From positions 35,190,609-35,254,608 of the forward strand of contig CM041084.1 of the NCBI GenBank assembly GCA_023079485.1: a DNA stretch of 64,000 nucleotides, read 5' to 3'. Of this stretch, positions 1 through 12,346 are shown one piece after another (the stretch's first letter is position 1; each line of letters opens with the position of its first letter). The notes under the pieces were generated by a model that ran no database searches, was not told the origin of the DNA, and saw only the letters and a program-made list of their open reading frames with translations. Origin of the DNA: Archilochus colubris (lineage: Eukaryota; Chordata; Aves; Apodiformes; Trochilidae). Both the position numbers and the translations under genes were made by a program.

Positions 1-1069
1 ATGGTCGCCATGGTGATGTCACCATCCACCACTGGCAGCACAACCCACCTGCTCCTTCCCTAGGTGTGCTGGCAGTACTCACTGCTGTCTCCTTCCCTTA
101 CAGGAGAGGCACAGTAAGATTAATTGCATCCTTACTGGGAGAGTCTGCCTAGTTCTGGGTTAAAAATAGGTTGGGTTTAAAATGGTGGCTCTCTGTGAGG
201 AAAGGCCTGGATTATCTTCCCACCTTCTACTGGGGGTGACAAACCCTGCGGTGGCACTGGAGGCTCAGAGTAGCTGCAAAAAGTCCATACGGAGTCCTCC
301 TGCCTTCCCCTCACGAGTTGAAGATTGAGTTTATATCTCTGAAGCCAAACTCCCCTCTCTCCACTGTTGGTGTATTTCCCCACGCAGGTCAGGTTTTCAG
401 CTGTGGGAATTAAACTCTGTCCTTGTTCTTGCCCTTGCCCTTCCTCTTCTCCTTTCAAGCTTCAAATGAGGTGACGGCTGCTTTCTTGCACTTCCTTGGC
501 CACTTTGGTGGTCTTCCTCTTTCAAGACCCAAATGGCAAAGGCAGCTGAGATAAAAAGCACGTAAGAGCTGTGAAGCTTTGTTGCTGTACCCCAAGCCTG
601 CCTTCCCCAGCCTGCCCCATCTGTAGCATGCATCTAGGAGGTGATTTAAGTTCTCTCAGTTTACTTGAGACAGGGGCACGGTGAAAACACGGGCACAGCT
701 CCAGGCAGCTGAACTAACTCGGAGTAAATCAAAGTCACAAGTTGGAATTGATTATTTGACCATAAAACCAAAACCATTTGTCCTTTTTTTAAAACTGAAA
801 AAACATGAACGTTAGCTTTGAATCTTTCCAACCCTAAGCTGCCTCGGCACTTGAGAGGAGCAAAGTTTGAAATCAAACTTTCACTTAAAGAAATGCACCT
901 TTCTCATAGAACCCTTACATATTCTCTCAGCCTGATGAAGAAGGCAAACCACCCCATTCTGCAGCACTAGTAACTACCACAGCAGTACGTAGATTCTCTT
1001 CATCACCACTTAGAGACCTCGAGTTCCTTCTTTTGTAGACAAATTACTGGCAGTTGTGCAAGTATCACA
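1..1069. other. Downstream flank of RFTN1, no gene recognised
   Basis: No raftlin coding sequence and no recognisable neighbour was seen. In mammals the next gene on this side is OXNAD1, convergent with RFTN1, but no OXNAD1 coding peptide could be recognised. The first ~650 bases are somewhat more GC-rich than the 3'UTR that follows. Small open frames here lack start or splice context and look like chance. Confidence 0.5.
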
Positions 1070-1091
1070 AATAAGAAATCTCCTCATGACC

Positions 1092-1097
1092 TTTATT
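1092..1097 (-). terminator. Candidate poly(A) signal AATAAA for RFTN1
   Basis: A canonical AATAAA reads on the minus strand about 1.95 kb after the stop codon. I saw no other minus-strand AATAAA between here and the stop codon; the other candidates are variant hexamers. Cleavage would be expected about 10-30 nt further, near 1065-1080. Its use is inferred from position only. Confidence 0.4.
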
Positions 1098-1954
1098 TTT
1101 CTTTAGTTTTTTTAAGCAGTTGGGATCCAGTCACAAGGTCAAATCCAATAAACGCTTTCTATTCAAAAGTATTTGGACAGTTCTTTCTACTGCAACACTT
1201 TCTACTAATAAAATGCTCATTAAATACAGTGAATCTTTAAACAAGATTAATACAAAGCTAGTTTTTAAAATAGAAACCATCTTATGCTAGTAAAATTTGC
1301 AAACAGGTACTTAAAACTGTACAGAGCAGAGACCTTGTATTTAAATAGAACACCTGAAACAACCTATTACTAAGGCTATTGGAACTTCAGTCTAATTTCA
1401 AGAAACAGAATGTAATAATTGAAAAATACCACCAGAAAACAAAGTTAAAAGTCCTATGGTTAAACCACTGAATTAAAAATAAAACCCTCTTTAATCAACA
1501 AAAGGAATACCTCGTGCTTTGTGTGTGAGATACAGAATGAATGGTTTAAGCTTGAGTGCCATTGTCCCAATATAGATGAATATTCAAAGATCTTTCCCTT
1601 CTTTGACATGTTCTGCCAACCCTATTATTTTTTGGTGTGAAAGATGCTTTTGAACCAGTCTAAGTGCACATCTGATACAGAACATAGTTATCTGTATAGC
1701 AGTTTGATAGGAAGCCTAAGGAATATTAGCAGGCACAAATCAGTCAGGGAAAAAAAACAGCAAGTCATGAAGCTCTTTATAGCTTAAAAAAAAAAAAAGC
1801 ATGAAGATTTACAATGTGTCCTCACCTTGTTCCCAGATTACTTGACCAATTCTAAATGAGGATAAAGGTGGTTAAGCAGAGAGAAACAACTACTTCCTAC
1901 ATTTTTAAGAACACTGAAGTACTTTGAGAACATTGGCACGGAAACTATATTAAA

Positions 1955-1962
1955 TATGTACA
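1955..1962 (-). promoter_or_regulatory. Candidate Pumilio-type UGUANAUA element in 3'UTR
   Basis: The minus strand reads TGTACATA, which fits the UGUANAUA consensus bound by PUM1/PUM2 proteins. It lies in the presumed 3'UTR. An 8-mer of this kind is expected by chance every few tens of kilobases, so function is unproven. Confidence 0.25.
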
Positions 1963-3047
1963 TTCACTTGTAAATATTTTAATGTAGCTCCAAACATAAA
2001 AATGTTGGTAATTTTACAAAATTCTACTAGGTGTTAGTCCCGAAATATTGTTACTTGTAAAAAAAACCCTCCTCTATTAAAGTATTTGCATTTTGTAAGG
2101 TCATTTAGTCACATTTGTTGGCCACAAACCCGTGCTATTTGTGTACAGTTTCAGTTCTTTCCCACAACATATTTTATAGCAGTGAGGAGGTGGTGAAAAA
2201 TCACCTGGAAAGGTAGGAGGTAGCCCTTAATACCAAGTTTAGTCAAGGTGGTCACCAAAAGATGTATGTTTTACCTGTGGTTTTGTTTCTTGTTTTTCTA
2301 TCTTCTGAAGCCCCCACAACTACTGATGAACTGTTGATTGGCAAAGAGAACATAAACATGACCAAATAGGAAACTGCATTTTATATTGGAATCATCTGCC
2401 CCATGCAAATTTACCATGGGATTTGTTTACTCAGTGTGCTTAAAACAGGCACACAATTTGCTCGTTGCTTAAGGATCTGCAAGAATTAATAACATTCAGA
2501 GGAGAGGATCATCAGTAAGTGTGCGATTTGAGATAAATACAGATAACTGCCATCTTACCTAAGCTTTCCCTTTTCAACCTGTTTAAAGCCCAAATACCAG
2601 TTTCCTGACACTACAAGCCTAATGGCAAAATAACATATGGCACAACAACTTCTCCAGCAAAGATATGTGGACAAGAAAATATTCTAGAATAAGATCTGAC
2701 CAAGTGAACATATACTCTCATGTAGATACAAACCTAGTTTGCTAAGGTTGGTCACAGAAAAACCCAAGTATTTTCTGCCCCTACTTTTTAATTTTAAGTG
2801 TAGCTCTAGGAGACATTTAGGGTATTTCCCACTCTGCACAGTGGAAGGAATTTTGCAGTTAATTTCTGTAGGTTGAAAGGCCCTGTAGTTACTTAAATAC
2901 CAAGATATCAGAGCGCTAAGGAGCAAAGTAATTACAATGCTAAAGAAATGCTGAACTGAGCAATGGAGTTAGCGTTGGTGATTAGCAAAATCTCTTCTTC
3001 TGTCTTAGCAAAGTATCAGCAACTCAGAGGATGCTTGTGGGTAGGTC

Positions 3048-3482
3048 TCACTGGCAGGAGCCCTCTGTCTCCATCCCTGCCCCATCGCTGCCACTGCAGC
3101 CGTCCGACCCTGGGGCACAGTCCCCCCCCTCGGTTCCCTGATCTGCACAGCAGCCAGATGTGCTCTGGCTGAGGCAGACCTGTGCCTCGTTGTCATCAGT
3201 ACCATAACTGGCAGGACACGTTTCTTCTGATGCCCCGTCAGGATGGGTACCGCTGTCGTTGGTCCCTGCTACTTCGTCTCCCAAGTCTATGACGTCATCC
3301 AGCTGCTGCTCTGGATCAGGCTTGGCTGTGGTGGAGATCTGTGCTGCTAAGTTTCTCGTGTTCTCTGTGACTTCAAATTCTTGCTTTTCTGCCATTTGTT
3401 TCTCCCTAGTACTTAATTTAGCCTTCATGGACTTCTTCATTTGTTTGCTGTGCACATCGTCTTTGGAGAACCTCCAGTGAAA
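3048..3482 (-). CDS. RFTN1: RFTN1 exon 10, terminal coding part with stop
   Basis: This is the terminal coding part: 144 codons (residues 410-553) plus a TGA stop at 3050-3048. The acceptor is ATTTGTAG. It opens with FHWRFSKDDVHSKQMKKSMK, matching the human FQWRFS-EE-H-RQM-KS segment. A lysine-rich stretch (KAKLSTREKQMAEKQ) is followed by an acidic stretch (LDDVIDLGDEV), then a Gly/Ser/Asp/Cys-rich tail of about 70 residues ending GMETEGSCQ. The tail is poorly conserved in the family and is probably disordered. Only the first ~30 residues align convincingly; the rest is assigned because the frame stays open to the stop. Confidence 0.95.
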   Translation of the reverse strand, partial: FHWRFSKDDVHSKQMKKSMKAKLSTREKQMAEKQEFEVTENTRNLAAQISTTAKPDPEQQLDDVIDLGDEVAGTNDSGTHPDGASEETCPASYGTDDNEAQVCLSQSTSGCCADQGTEGGDCAPGSDGCSGSDGAGMETEGSCQ

Positions 3483-6293
3483 CTACAAATAAGAGATCCA
3501 AATGTTAAACACCATTATAGGCCACCTCACATGGACAGTTTTAATTCAAATACTAGTTTGACCAAAAAGACCTAAAATTGAAAAAGCTGCATGACTAAAA
3601 GAGACAGCTTAAAATTGTTTATGCCTACATGTATGTATCTGTTACACAGAGAAATGAGACTGTGATGCATTTTTCAAAAAAGAAATGGAGCTTCCCAGGG
3701 AAAGCAAGACCATGTTCCAAGTCACTGCTGCAAGTTTGCTAGCTCCATATGAATGTGCACAACCATTTCGTCAGCAGTGTCTATGCTGTTGGAACCTCAG
3801 GGATGAGTTAGGTGGTGATACTTGGATCACATAAATAATTTCATCAGGATATTCAGCAAATTCAGCTGTGATCCAAAAGCCCTTTGTTTTCCACTGCAAC
3901 CAAGTGTGAGCCAAAGCTGATCAGAGGAAGAACTCAAGTTAGTCAATTTTTTATCTAGCTATTTATTCTTTAATCAAAAGCCATTTGAAAACTATTAAGT
4001 TTATTAGGTAACAAAGATGAAGCAATGCTCTTCCCTTATGCTGTCCAGAGGTTAATGTAAAAAGGAATTAAAAAAAAACAACTAACAACTTGCTTTCACA
4101 AGATCTTCCTGGGTCTGAGTTTAAAGGAAGCTATTTTTCCTCTTTCTCTATAATGTAATGATATTTAAGTGAAAGGTAACATCTGAATTCTAGAGCCTGA
4201 AGTCCAGAGACACCCCAGTATCTTCCTCTTTGATGTGTAAAAGTGCTGGGTATCCACAGCTCCCCTTTAACTTACAGCTCTCTTTGCTGGAAGGCAAGAT
4301 CAGGGCCCTGAATGTCATGAAGATCAAAGTGTAGGAGACACTGTGTATGTATGCTGAGGTATTTATTTTGCTTCACAAAAATGGATACAGCCAGTTTCTG
4401 CTGAAGTAAGCATCACTTTTGTATAAAGGGAATGAACACCATTACCTCAGCACTGGCAGAACTTTACACTAGTAAGAGCACTTCTGTCTTACTGAAGAGA
4501 AAGGTAAGCTGTACCACTCTTCCCTTGTTTCCTTTTCTGTTTCTCTAAAATGAACAGCCACAGACAGGATGGAGCAGTTGCCAACACTGCGATGTCCTTT
4601 TAATCCTATCAGCATATTTTCCTCCTCTGAGGGGTTATATATAAACACTTTACACGTGCCATATCCCATGCTGAAAAAACCCTGAGAACCTGTGACATTG
4701 TATGTGCAGAATATTCAGCAACTTAATCAAATGCTAGGTTTGGCATCTTTGATGTGACTTACAACAAGTGCTTACAGGCGTTGAACCAGTCTTGCATCTC
4801 TTTACATAACTATAATCAATGTACCCCATTTTAACTTGACCTTTAGTATGAAAATGTGCTGTAGTGATTTTTGCCCTCAAATCCCCCTGTATATTTAATA
4901 CTGCCAATGAGTAAATCCTTTGTTTTATCAACCAGACATTGTTAAATAAGTTTTTGTATCCCCGAATGAAAAAATTTAAACAAAGTTTTGAGTCATCTGT
5001 ATGGTATGCATTTGTTATTATAATACAAGAAATCAGTAACATATTAATTTCTCTGTTTGAAGACATACTGTCACTTGTAGGTTCCCACCCCTTCCATGAA
5101 AACCACACACAGTGGTAGGGAAAAGATGACCAAATACAGGCAGTCCAACCCTCATCCCAAGGGCCCCTTAATCACCTGAAAACAAAGAGGAAAAACAACA
5201 AAGATGGACTTTGTAGCACCTTCACTGCATACTCTGGGCTTCAGCTGCACTAATGAGAGGGGGTAAATCCTAAATAACAGTCATGGTCCCAGCAGTTCAC
5301 TCCTACTTCAGTCAGTTCAAACACTCTCCTGGTCTTCATTGTATCTAGAAGATGACTTTCACAGAACCAGGCTCCAAAACAGTGAAGCTTTGTAGGTGAA
5401 AAATACCTGTATTCATTTAAAATGTGGGGTTAAATACTCAGCTCTGCTTAGCATTTTTCATCTCCCACTCCTGCTCAAGTTCTGCTGGGCCTCAAGCACA
5501 CCACCCTGTCAGCAACCTTTCCATCATTTGGTTCTAGAGATCCATTTCATACCTTACCTGGCTTTTCTGGCTCTGGCATACTGAAAGGGCAAAGCAAACT
5601 TGAGTCCTGAAGGAAAGTCAGAACTTTCCCAGCTTCCTATTTAAACCAGTCCTTGTATTTCCCTCTCAGCTGTATGGCATGACAGGGTTGGGCAGGGGTT
5701 CCCAAAGCTGCACATTTAAAAATGGAAACAGGAACACACACATACATCCTACATCCCTGGATAATTTAGCCAGATCCAGGGAGGTTTCTTTTTGGTTTGT
5801 TTTTGTTTTTGTTTTTTTGTTAAATTTTAGCAGAATTCGTTAACATTCACACAATAGATAGAAACACCAGCCAAGCTCAGGCTATATTGTGCTAGGCTCT
5901 ACCAAAATGCAGAGGAAGAATGAGATAGCAATTTAAACAGAGAAGACAGGCAGTGGGTGAGAGAAAACAAAATTGGTTCCACCTTGCAGGCAGTAAGCAC
6001 AGGCAGGGAATTTTAGGTCACAGATGAATGTTTATGGCTAGTTCATATAAAGAGAAATCTACGACTCTTCTGCTGCTGAGAGTTCAACAGAGAATGAGAT
6101 ACAAAAATTTTCACAATATTTGAGCATTATGAGCATTACTTGTTTCTTTCTTCTGAACAGTTCAATTCCTATTGTCCTGCTACTCTATCACAGAAATGCT
6201 GAACAGGCCATTTTTACTGCAATGGGTGATCAATTACAATATTAAAATACCACCAACAAAAACCAAAGAAACCAGAAACTCAAGGTTATTTAC
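3483..6293 (-). other. RFTN1 intron between exons 9 and 10
   Basis: This 2.8-kb intron is bounded by GTAAAT (exon 9 donor) and TTTGTAG (exon 10 acceptor). A TTTTTG-type low-complexity stretch occurs near 5784-5821. No transposon or other gene was recognised. Confidence 0.85.
5784..5821. repeat. T-rich TTTTTG low-complexity repeat
   Basis: Irregular runs of T interrupted by single or double G (GGTTTG, TTTTTG, TTTTTTTG) make a short low-complexity tract inside the intron between exons 9 and 10. Confidence 0.8.
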
Positions 6294-6375
6294 CTTAGAT
6301 TCTTTCTTCTTTGCTTTCTGGGGCAAAAAAGGTCTCTGAAGAAATACAATTTGCTTTGTAGATAAATTCCCTTCC
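6294..6375 (-). CDS. RFTN1: RFTN1 exon 9
   Basis: This short 82-bp exon completes codon 382 (Arg) and encodes residues 383-409, ending in phase 0. The acceptor is TTCTTTTCAG and the donor is CTAAG|GTAAAT. The peptide includes EGNLSTKQIVFLQRPFLPQK and ends KAKKKESK. The STKQIVFLQRP-LPQK-KKKESK pattern is shared with human raftlin. The lysine cluster starts the basic stretch that continues into the last exon. Confidence 0.96.
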
Positions 6376-7784
6376 CTGAAAAGAAACAAATGCACACTCC
6401 TGAGACATCGAATTAAATTCACATCCAGCATCACTCAAAGCAAAAATCCATCTCAGTCATTTATTTCTGCAGGTCAAAGAAGAACAAAATGAAGAATGAC
6501 CTAAACATTGCCTGTCCCTGGTGTCTTTGAGCAGCCTGGTATTTTTATGGGGAAAAAAGAGCAACTGTTCAGCCTGACAGAGCCTGTCTGCCTGTGACAC
6601 ACTTTTGCTTAATGTTTTGGCATTAGTGTGTAAACACAGAATAAACTGTTTTGAACAAAAAGCAAAAAACCCATCCTCATAGTGCCTGTGTGTAGCAGTG
6701 TCTCTCTGCCTCCCTCCTTGGGGCTCTGATCCAGAATGGGGCTGGGTGCTCCCCACAGGGCTGCAGCATGGTAGGAGGGACACCCAAATACCACCATCAG
6801 TTTGACTGGGTGGGTGCCCTTCTGCACCATCAACCTGACCTGTGTTCCTGAAGTTATAAATGGGGTACAGAAAACTAGAAAAGAAAGAAAACCATATAGA
6901 CCTTTAAGAGGAAGGGCTTACAAATCATAACTGTGATTTTCTATTCATTCCTATATTTAAACATATATGAAAAACTTAAATACCACTTTTCCCCCAGCAC
7001 AGATGGCCTTTACGTTTTAGGTTTTTATGTGTAGGAGTAGTCTTCATCTAGATTTTATAAAGAACTGGGCACATTTTTGGTATTTTAAGATAAAAAGTCA
7101 TGACTGATTAAATGGGTGTGTATATATATAAAAATATATTCCTGACCAGAAAAAATCTTGAAAGTGCCATCTTCATGATTACCAAGTGGCATGATTGTTT
7201 TTCACCAGAGTTATGGAGAGTATTTTTAAGTGGCTTGCATTTATATTGAAAAACTCAGAATATTAATAACAGCAAAGTAGACAGCAGAATGATTATGTAT
7301 GCAAACAAGGCTACTGGAGTAATGATACACCAATCTCACACAGTTCTGCTCAGCTAGACTGTGCATATCAGCAGCATTAGACAGACACCAGTTAAAAATA
7401 AAATCACTTTTCTTCAGACAGGCAACGTCTCACTCCAAACATTTATCACACATTTTGCCTTTGCTCTAAGGGGAGTCGCTGGGGAGATACAGAGCAGGAA
7501 TTTTCCAGTCAAGGAATTTACAGAGGCAGAGACAATACCCAGAAAATTCATGCAGAAACCACACTGCCACCTTGCACTATTTGGCCCACCAAACACCTGC
7601 TTCCTGCCACATGCAGCTTGCAATGCAGAAAACCCAGGGAGCAGCTGCAGCGGGGTTTGCAAGGGCAGCTACTGTGCACATGCAAGGAAATCCATGCTGA
7701 CTGCTCAGAGAGTTGCTTCTACCAACTGTGGTGCTTGTACAGTGACTTGCTAAGCTGAAAAATGGCACCCACCCCCTTCCCTAC
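6376..7784 (-). other. RFTN1 intron between exons 8 and 9
   Basis: The shortest intron of the window (1.4 kb) is bounded by GTAGGG and TTCTTTTCAG. It contains a TG/TA dinucleotide tract near 7117-7139. The segment 6690-6840 is relatively GC-rich, but no exon is evident in it. Confidence 0.85.
7117..7139. repeat. TA-rich dinucleotide tract
   Basis: A short GTGTG stretch runs into five TA units and then AAAATATAT. It is an ordinary imperfect microsatellite and may be length-polymorphic. Confidence 0.75.
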
Positions 7785-7888
7785 CTGTTTGTCTTCACAA
7801 TGGGGGTCGGAAGGATGCACGTCAGCTGCCAGCCGTACATGGCGAGGGAATTCAGCAGAGGAACATAATCTGTCTGCACTTCAGCTCC
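7785..7888 (-). CDS. RFTN1: RFTN1 exon 8
   Basis: This 104-bp exon encodes residues 348-381 and the first two bases of codon 382. The acceptor is TTTCCTAG and the donor is AACAG|GTAGGG. The peptide includes GAEVQTDYVPLLNSLAMYGW followed by QLTCILPTPIVKT, nearly identical to the human segment, which has Val for Ala after Gly and conservative changes elsewhere. It is the end of the main folded raftlin region. Local base composition is more GC-rich than the surrounding intron, as expected for coding sequence. Confidence 0.97.
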
Positions 7889-7950
7889 CTAGGAAAGAAG
7901 AATCAACAGTTAGCACCATCACTTTAGCATCATTCAGTTTGACACACACC

Positions 7951-8021
7951 ACAACAAGAAAAACAAAACAAAAAACCCCAGCAAAACCCAAAACAAAACA
8001 GAAACACAAGAAGAAAAAATA
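7951..8021. repeat. A-rich low-complexity tract with AAAAC units
   Basis: The plus strand is almost only A and C here, with repeated ACAAAAC/AAAACCC-like units. It lies just upstream of the exon 8 acceptor, so on the transcribed strand it is a T/G-rich tract. Confidence 0.75.
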
Positions 8022-10304
8022 AATTTGTACATTTTCTGTGAGGAAGAAATAAAAAATTCATTTGTGGGTTTTCTGTGAGGGTTTTTTCCTCAGGTGGGTC
8101 ATTTTGTATGTTCAGTTAGACAAGAAGGGAAATGATCCAAGTCATGAGACAGAACCCATCACCAATCCATCACAAACTGTTAAAATGAGTCGGTTTAAAA
8201 TGGTAAACATCTGTGATCTTGCTTTCACAGTGCCTGAGTCATCCATCTAGCTCTAGATTATTTCAGATCTGAAGAGGAAAAAATTTTTGTAGCTTATCAA
8301 TCGTATCCTCCCAAGAAAAAAGATACTTAAACAGTAAAAAAAATCACAACATTGCTTTGCCCAGATTCTGCACTTGTCGAGGCTCGAGTAAATCCTGAAG
8401 ATCTGTGCTGAAATTAGTTGGGTTACTCTGCCATGATGGATCAAAAGGAAAACAACAACAAAAATAAAATATAAGCACAGGTCTATTCATTCCTCTTATT
8501 ACCCCTAAATAAACATCGCTTCCTTGTTATTTTGTGGTAATCTGTGGGCAAGATTTGCCCAAACCATTGCCTCGGTGCAGCAGTCTGGCTCCAGCCACAG
8601 CGTTACCTGGCAGAGCTTTGCTAATTCTCTTTCTACTAAATGGCAGACCCTGTAATTCTCACAGAAAGAAAGAACCACTGGTGGTTTCAACAGAGATTGC
8701 TCCAGTGAGGTGTCTCATTGCCAAGACTTCCAGTAATTTAACAAACAGATGCTATGCATACTTACTAGTTTTTAATTTTGAAAAACACAAAGCAGGGAAA
8801 TGGTGGCTTCTAGTCTCTACAAATATAACTATATTCCATTACAATTTTTTGTGCTGCAAAACTCAGGGACTTAACATAGGTTTCATGTGTGTGCAAGGAG
8901 TTTTAACAGCCAATTCTTAACACTGGGTAAGGCACAATAGTATTGCAGCTCCAAAAAAATCCATTTATTCCACAGGAATAAAATAGTCATTTGATCAGAA
9001 CTAATCCAAATCCTGCTGTAGTTACTTCAAGGTATTTTAGTGAATTCCAGTCTCAGCTATTCCTTTCTTCTACCACATGTAATTTAGGTCACTTGTTATT
9101 TTCATAGCTCAATGACTGCCTGACTGTACCTATTAAAAATCTGATCATGACTACAAATGGAAAGAGCTGAAGAAGCTGTATCTCTACTGCTTAAAAAGAA
9201 GAACAAAAACTTTACCACTGAAAGTACACGTAAGGGAGCACTCTGCTAATGACAATTCTCATTTCTGTGCAGAAGCTTTCAGGGACTGACAGATACACAG
9301 CTACTTCAGAACATCACCATATGTACAGACCAGAATGGCTAATTCCAGGGGAAGAGATGTCCTGCAACAGGGGAGCAATACCATGTGGCCTCTAAAGTGT
9401 TCATATGGCTGTGCCCATGGTAGAATCAGAGTCCCCTTAGACTCCCAATATGCTTCCTTGCCTTTCCTGCTCTTCATACCCACTATAAGACAGACACTTC
9501 CACCCTCTTTCCAGTTTTTAAAATAGTGTCCAGGGGTAATCTAAACACAGTGACATATCTAGTTGCCTTTAAGAGCTAATGTCTCAGGAAAACAGATTAA
9601 TAACACACTAAAGTTAATGAGATTGGCCAATAATGCCTTCCAAAAATAAAGATCAAAAAATACCACATGAGCATTAACACTACGGTAAGGGAATCCGTGT
9701 TCTTAAGCCCACCTGGGATCAGGAAGGACACATGAAAGGATCTGACCAACACATTCCCTCCATCAAACAGCATTTGTAGAGGGAAAACCAGGAGGAGCTT
9801 GTTTATTTAAAAGGAGGAAGACTAGCAGGTCAAGAAAGACTGGCACAGCAGGCCTTGTTTGTGCCCCAAGCAACGTCTTACATTGAAAAGAGGATTTCTA
9901 TTTCAAATTCATTGCCTAAGGTTGGTGATTAGCAAGGCAAGCCTTCTCCTTGCATCAGGATGTGCAACAAACGTCAAAAAATCAGAGGGAGATTACAGCA
10001 ATGAGGAAGGACATCAATACCACGCAGAGCTCATTTGGCTGCTGCAGAAGCTGAATTGTTTCAGGGATGTGCCAGCACTCCTGCCACAGCCCCCTGTCCC
10101 TGCAGGCTCTCAGCGGCGAGACAAGGCTGGCTTTGGACCTGTCTGACTGGTAAGGATTAAGCATCATTTGTGACAGATCATGTTGTGTGTCACAATCCCC
10201 ATGGGCACATGGGAAAAGAGCAGGTAAAGCATATTCAGAAGTGAAAAGTTACCAGAAATTACATTTAGGATTAAAGTCAATTAAGCTTAAAGAAAAATAA
10301 TGTT

Positions 10305-10337
10305 AAAAAAAAAAAAAAAAAAGAAAGAAAAAAAAAA
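10305..10337. repeat. Poly(A)/A-rich tract
   Basis: An uninterrupted run of 18 A is followed by AGAAAG and a further A run. No target-site duplication or retrogene sequence was seen beside it, so it is treated as a simple repeat. Confidence 0.85.
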
Positions 10338-12306
10338 GGAAATATAAAAAAGTCTCACTGAAAGTTTGCTGTTGTAACAGTTACAAATAGGTGACCTCTT
10401 ATTTTTCATATGTTCTGGTACCTAACCCCACAATCTGCATGTCAGGCTTTCTGGAGCAAGCCAGCGTGTACATTACACAGAGGTGAGGTGCATGCCTGCT
10501 CGGAGCTCCACGGGCTCCTTAACATCCTCTCACTGACTCTGCACAATGCTTTGCTGGAGACAGACACCACACCTCTTCTCCAGGTCTCTGCGAGAATAAA
10601 CTACTCCTAATAATTGGCTGCATTTGAAGATGACAGACAAGAGAAAGGAGTCACTCCTGAATAAACAGGTGTAATTCGTATGGGCTTCGAGCTCCTTACT
10701 TGCAAATAAAGATAACTGAAGCTTTATTCAAGACCACAAGAAATGACTTCTCCCTCCCCCTCCTGAATCATCAGTTGTAATCCTATCCCACGACTGGAAT
10801 TCGTGTGCCAGCAGGAGTCACGGTTATACAGAACTTTAATTGGTGTCATATTAAATGCTTTCCAAAGCAAAAGTGCTTGTAAACAAATAATACACTGGGG
10901 GACAGGTGCTGAGGAAAAGCATCATCTTGTATTCATTTTATAATTGAAATTATTTTATCTACTATTATTTGAGACAATGGAAATAAAATCTCAAACATGC
11001 AGTTTCATATGATGAAATTGCAATGCTCTTTACAGCTAGAAAATACTGGATTTGAACACCAGCAGAAGTAGAAAGTATGTGCTTGAGCTTTACTGAAAAA
11101 GAAGTGTTCAAATAATGCATCTCAAACTGGGAGACATTTCATTCAGTGAAAGGGTGGAAAATTCTAATTAACTTGCTTCCCACTCTCCTGTGAATGATCA
11201 GTAATCTCTGATCACACCTTGAGTGTCAAGAAGCCAGAGCATATTGAGCTAGGCTTTTCCCTTGACTTGCATCACATGAAAAGAATTCATTTTATTTATA
11301 GTTGTTCTGTTTGTTTTCAGCATTTTCTCCTTTCACAGTTGCTTCTGCTCATTAGGACAAAAAATACTAAAAATGATAATGATAGTATCTAGGGCAAACC
11401 ACACAAACAACTGCATTAACAATTTTTCTTTTCTTTTTCCCCCCTACTGCGGCAATTTTACCCACAGCAAGACAATAAACAAGGCAACTACTAAGCTCTT
11501 GAAAGACAGAAAGAAGTTCTTTAGAAATCATTCTTTCCTGGGTTAAGTGAGCAGAATTTACTTACAAGGCAGCTGTGGATTGTCAGTATTTAATATTTTT
11601 TCCCAACACAGATTAAAGAGGGGAAGATTGAAAATTCCATTAAGTAAATCTTAATGAAACCTTTATTGGCAAATCCTAACAGACTGCATACTAAGATCTA
11701 CAGACAGATGGCAAAGAGGATGGGAAGTAGAAACCACAAGTCACTTTGAAAGTGAAACCTACTTTTAGGTGGGGAAAACAGGGAAAAAGCAGATCTTCAC
11801 AAAAAAAACGAGAGGAGAGGCCACACAGGCAGCCATGTGCCCCCAGTCAGGGCTGGCAACCAGTTCCCACCACTGCCAAAGCCAGAGCTTTCTCCCAGGG
11901 CACTGAAGGGAGGAGGAGAACGTGGTGAAGGCAGGACATTCACCTTAGTGGAAAAGGGTGGAAAATAAAATGACAGAAATTGAAATATGGGTGGTGCTAG
12001 AATGACCCAGGAAAAGCATGCTGCACATTTTTTATGTTAAAGCAGCAACACAGCCGGCAAGGAGACTAAATCCAAGCTCTAAATTTGTGAATTACTTGCC
12101 TTTTCCCTTTCAGACTTTTTCCAAAAGCTAATTTCTGCTAACAATGTAGCATTAAAACCAAACATCTACTGGAAAAAAAAGAAGTTTCACAAATGCTTCA
12201 GCAATAGAAGTTGGACAGTGTTCTCTAGTGTTGAGCTGCTCCTAGATTTCCACATGTAATACACATATGTAATACATTACAGCACCTTGCTAGCAGACAC
12301 TTGCTA

Positions 12307-12346
12307 TACATTTATTAGATTTATTAATAACTACATTTATTAGATT
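12307..12346. repeat. Pair of 15-bp direct repeats
   Basis: TACATTTATTAGATT occurs at 12307-12321 and again at 12332-12346, separated by 10 bases that are themselves AT-rich. This looks like a small local tandem duplication. Confidence 0.8.

Larger units (their letters stand above)
1070..3047 (-). other. RFTN1: Probable 3'UTR of RFTN1
   Basis: About 2 kb of non-coding, AT-rich sequence follows the RFTN1 stop codon with no coding exon recognised on either strand. It has several AU-rich patches on the minus strand. Its far end is set by the candidate AATAAA at 1092-1097 and is an inference, because other weaker hexamers (for example ATTAAA at 1490-1495) could be used. The length is plausible for a vertebrate brain/immune gene, but no transcript evidence is available here. 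Confidence 0.5.

Noticed and set aside
1..1160. Possible end of a neighbouring plus-strand gene (OXNAD1), with an AATAAA at 1147-1152
   Set aside because: Synteny in mammals suggested it, but no OXNAD1 coding peptide is visible and plus-strand AATAAA hexamers are common in this AT-rich stretch.
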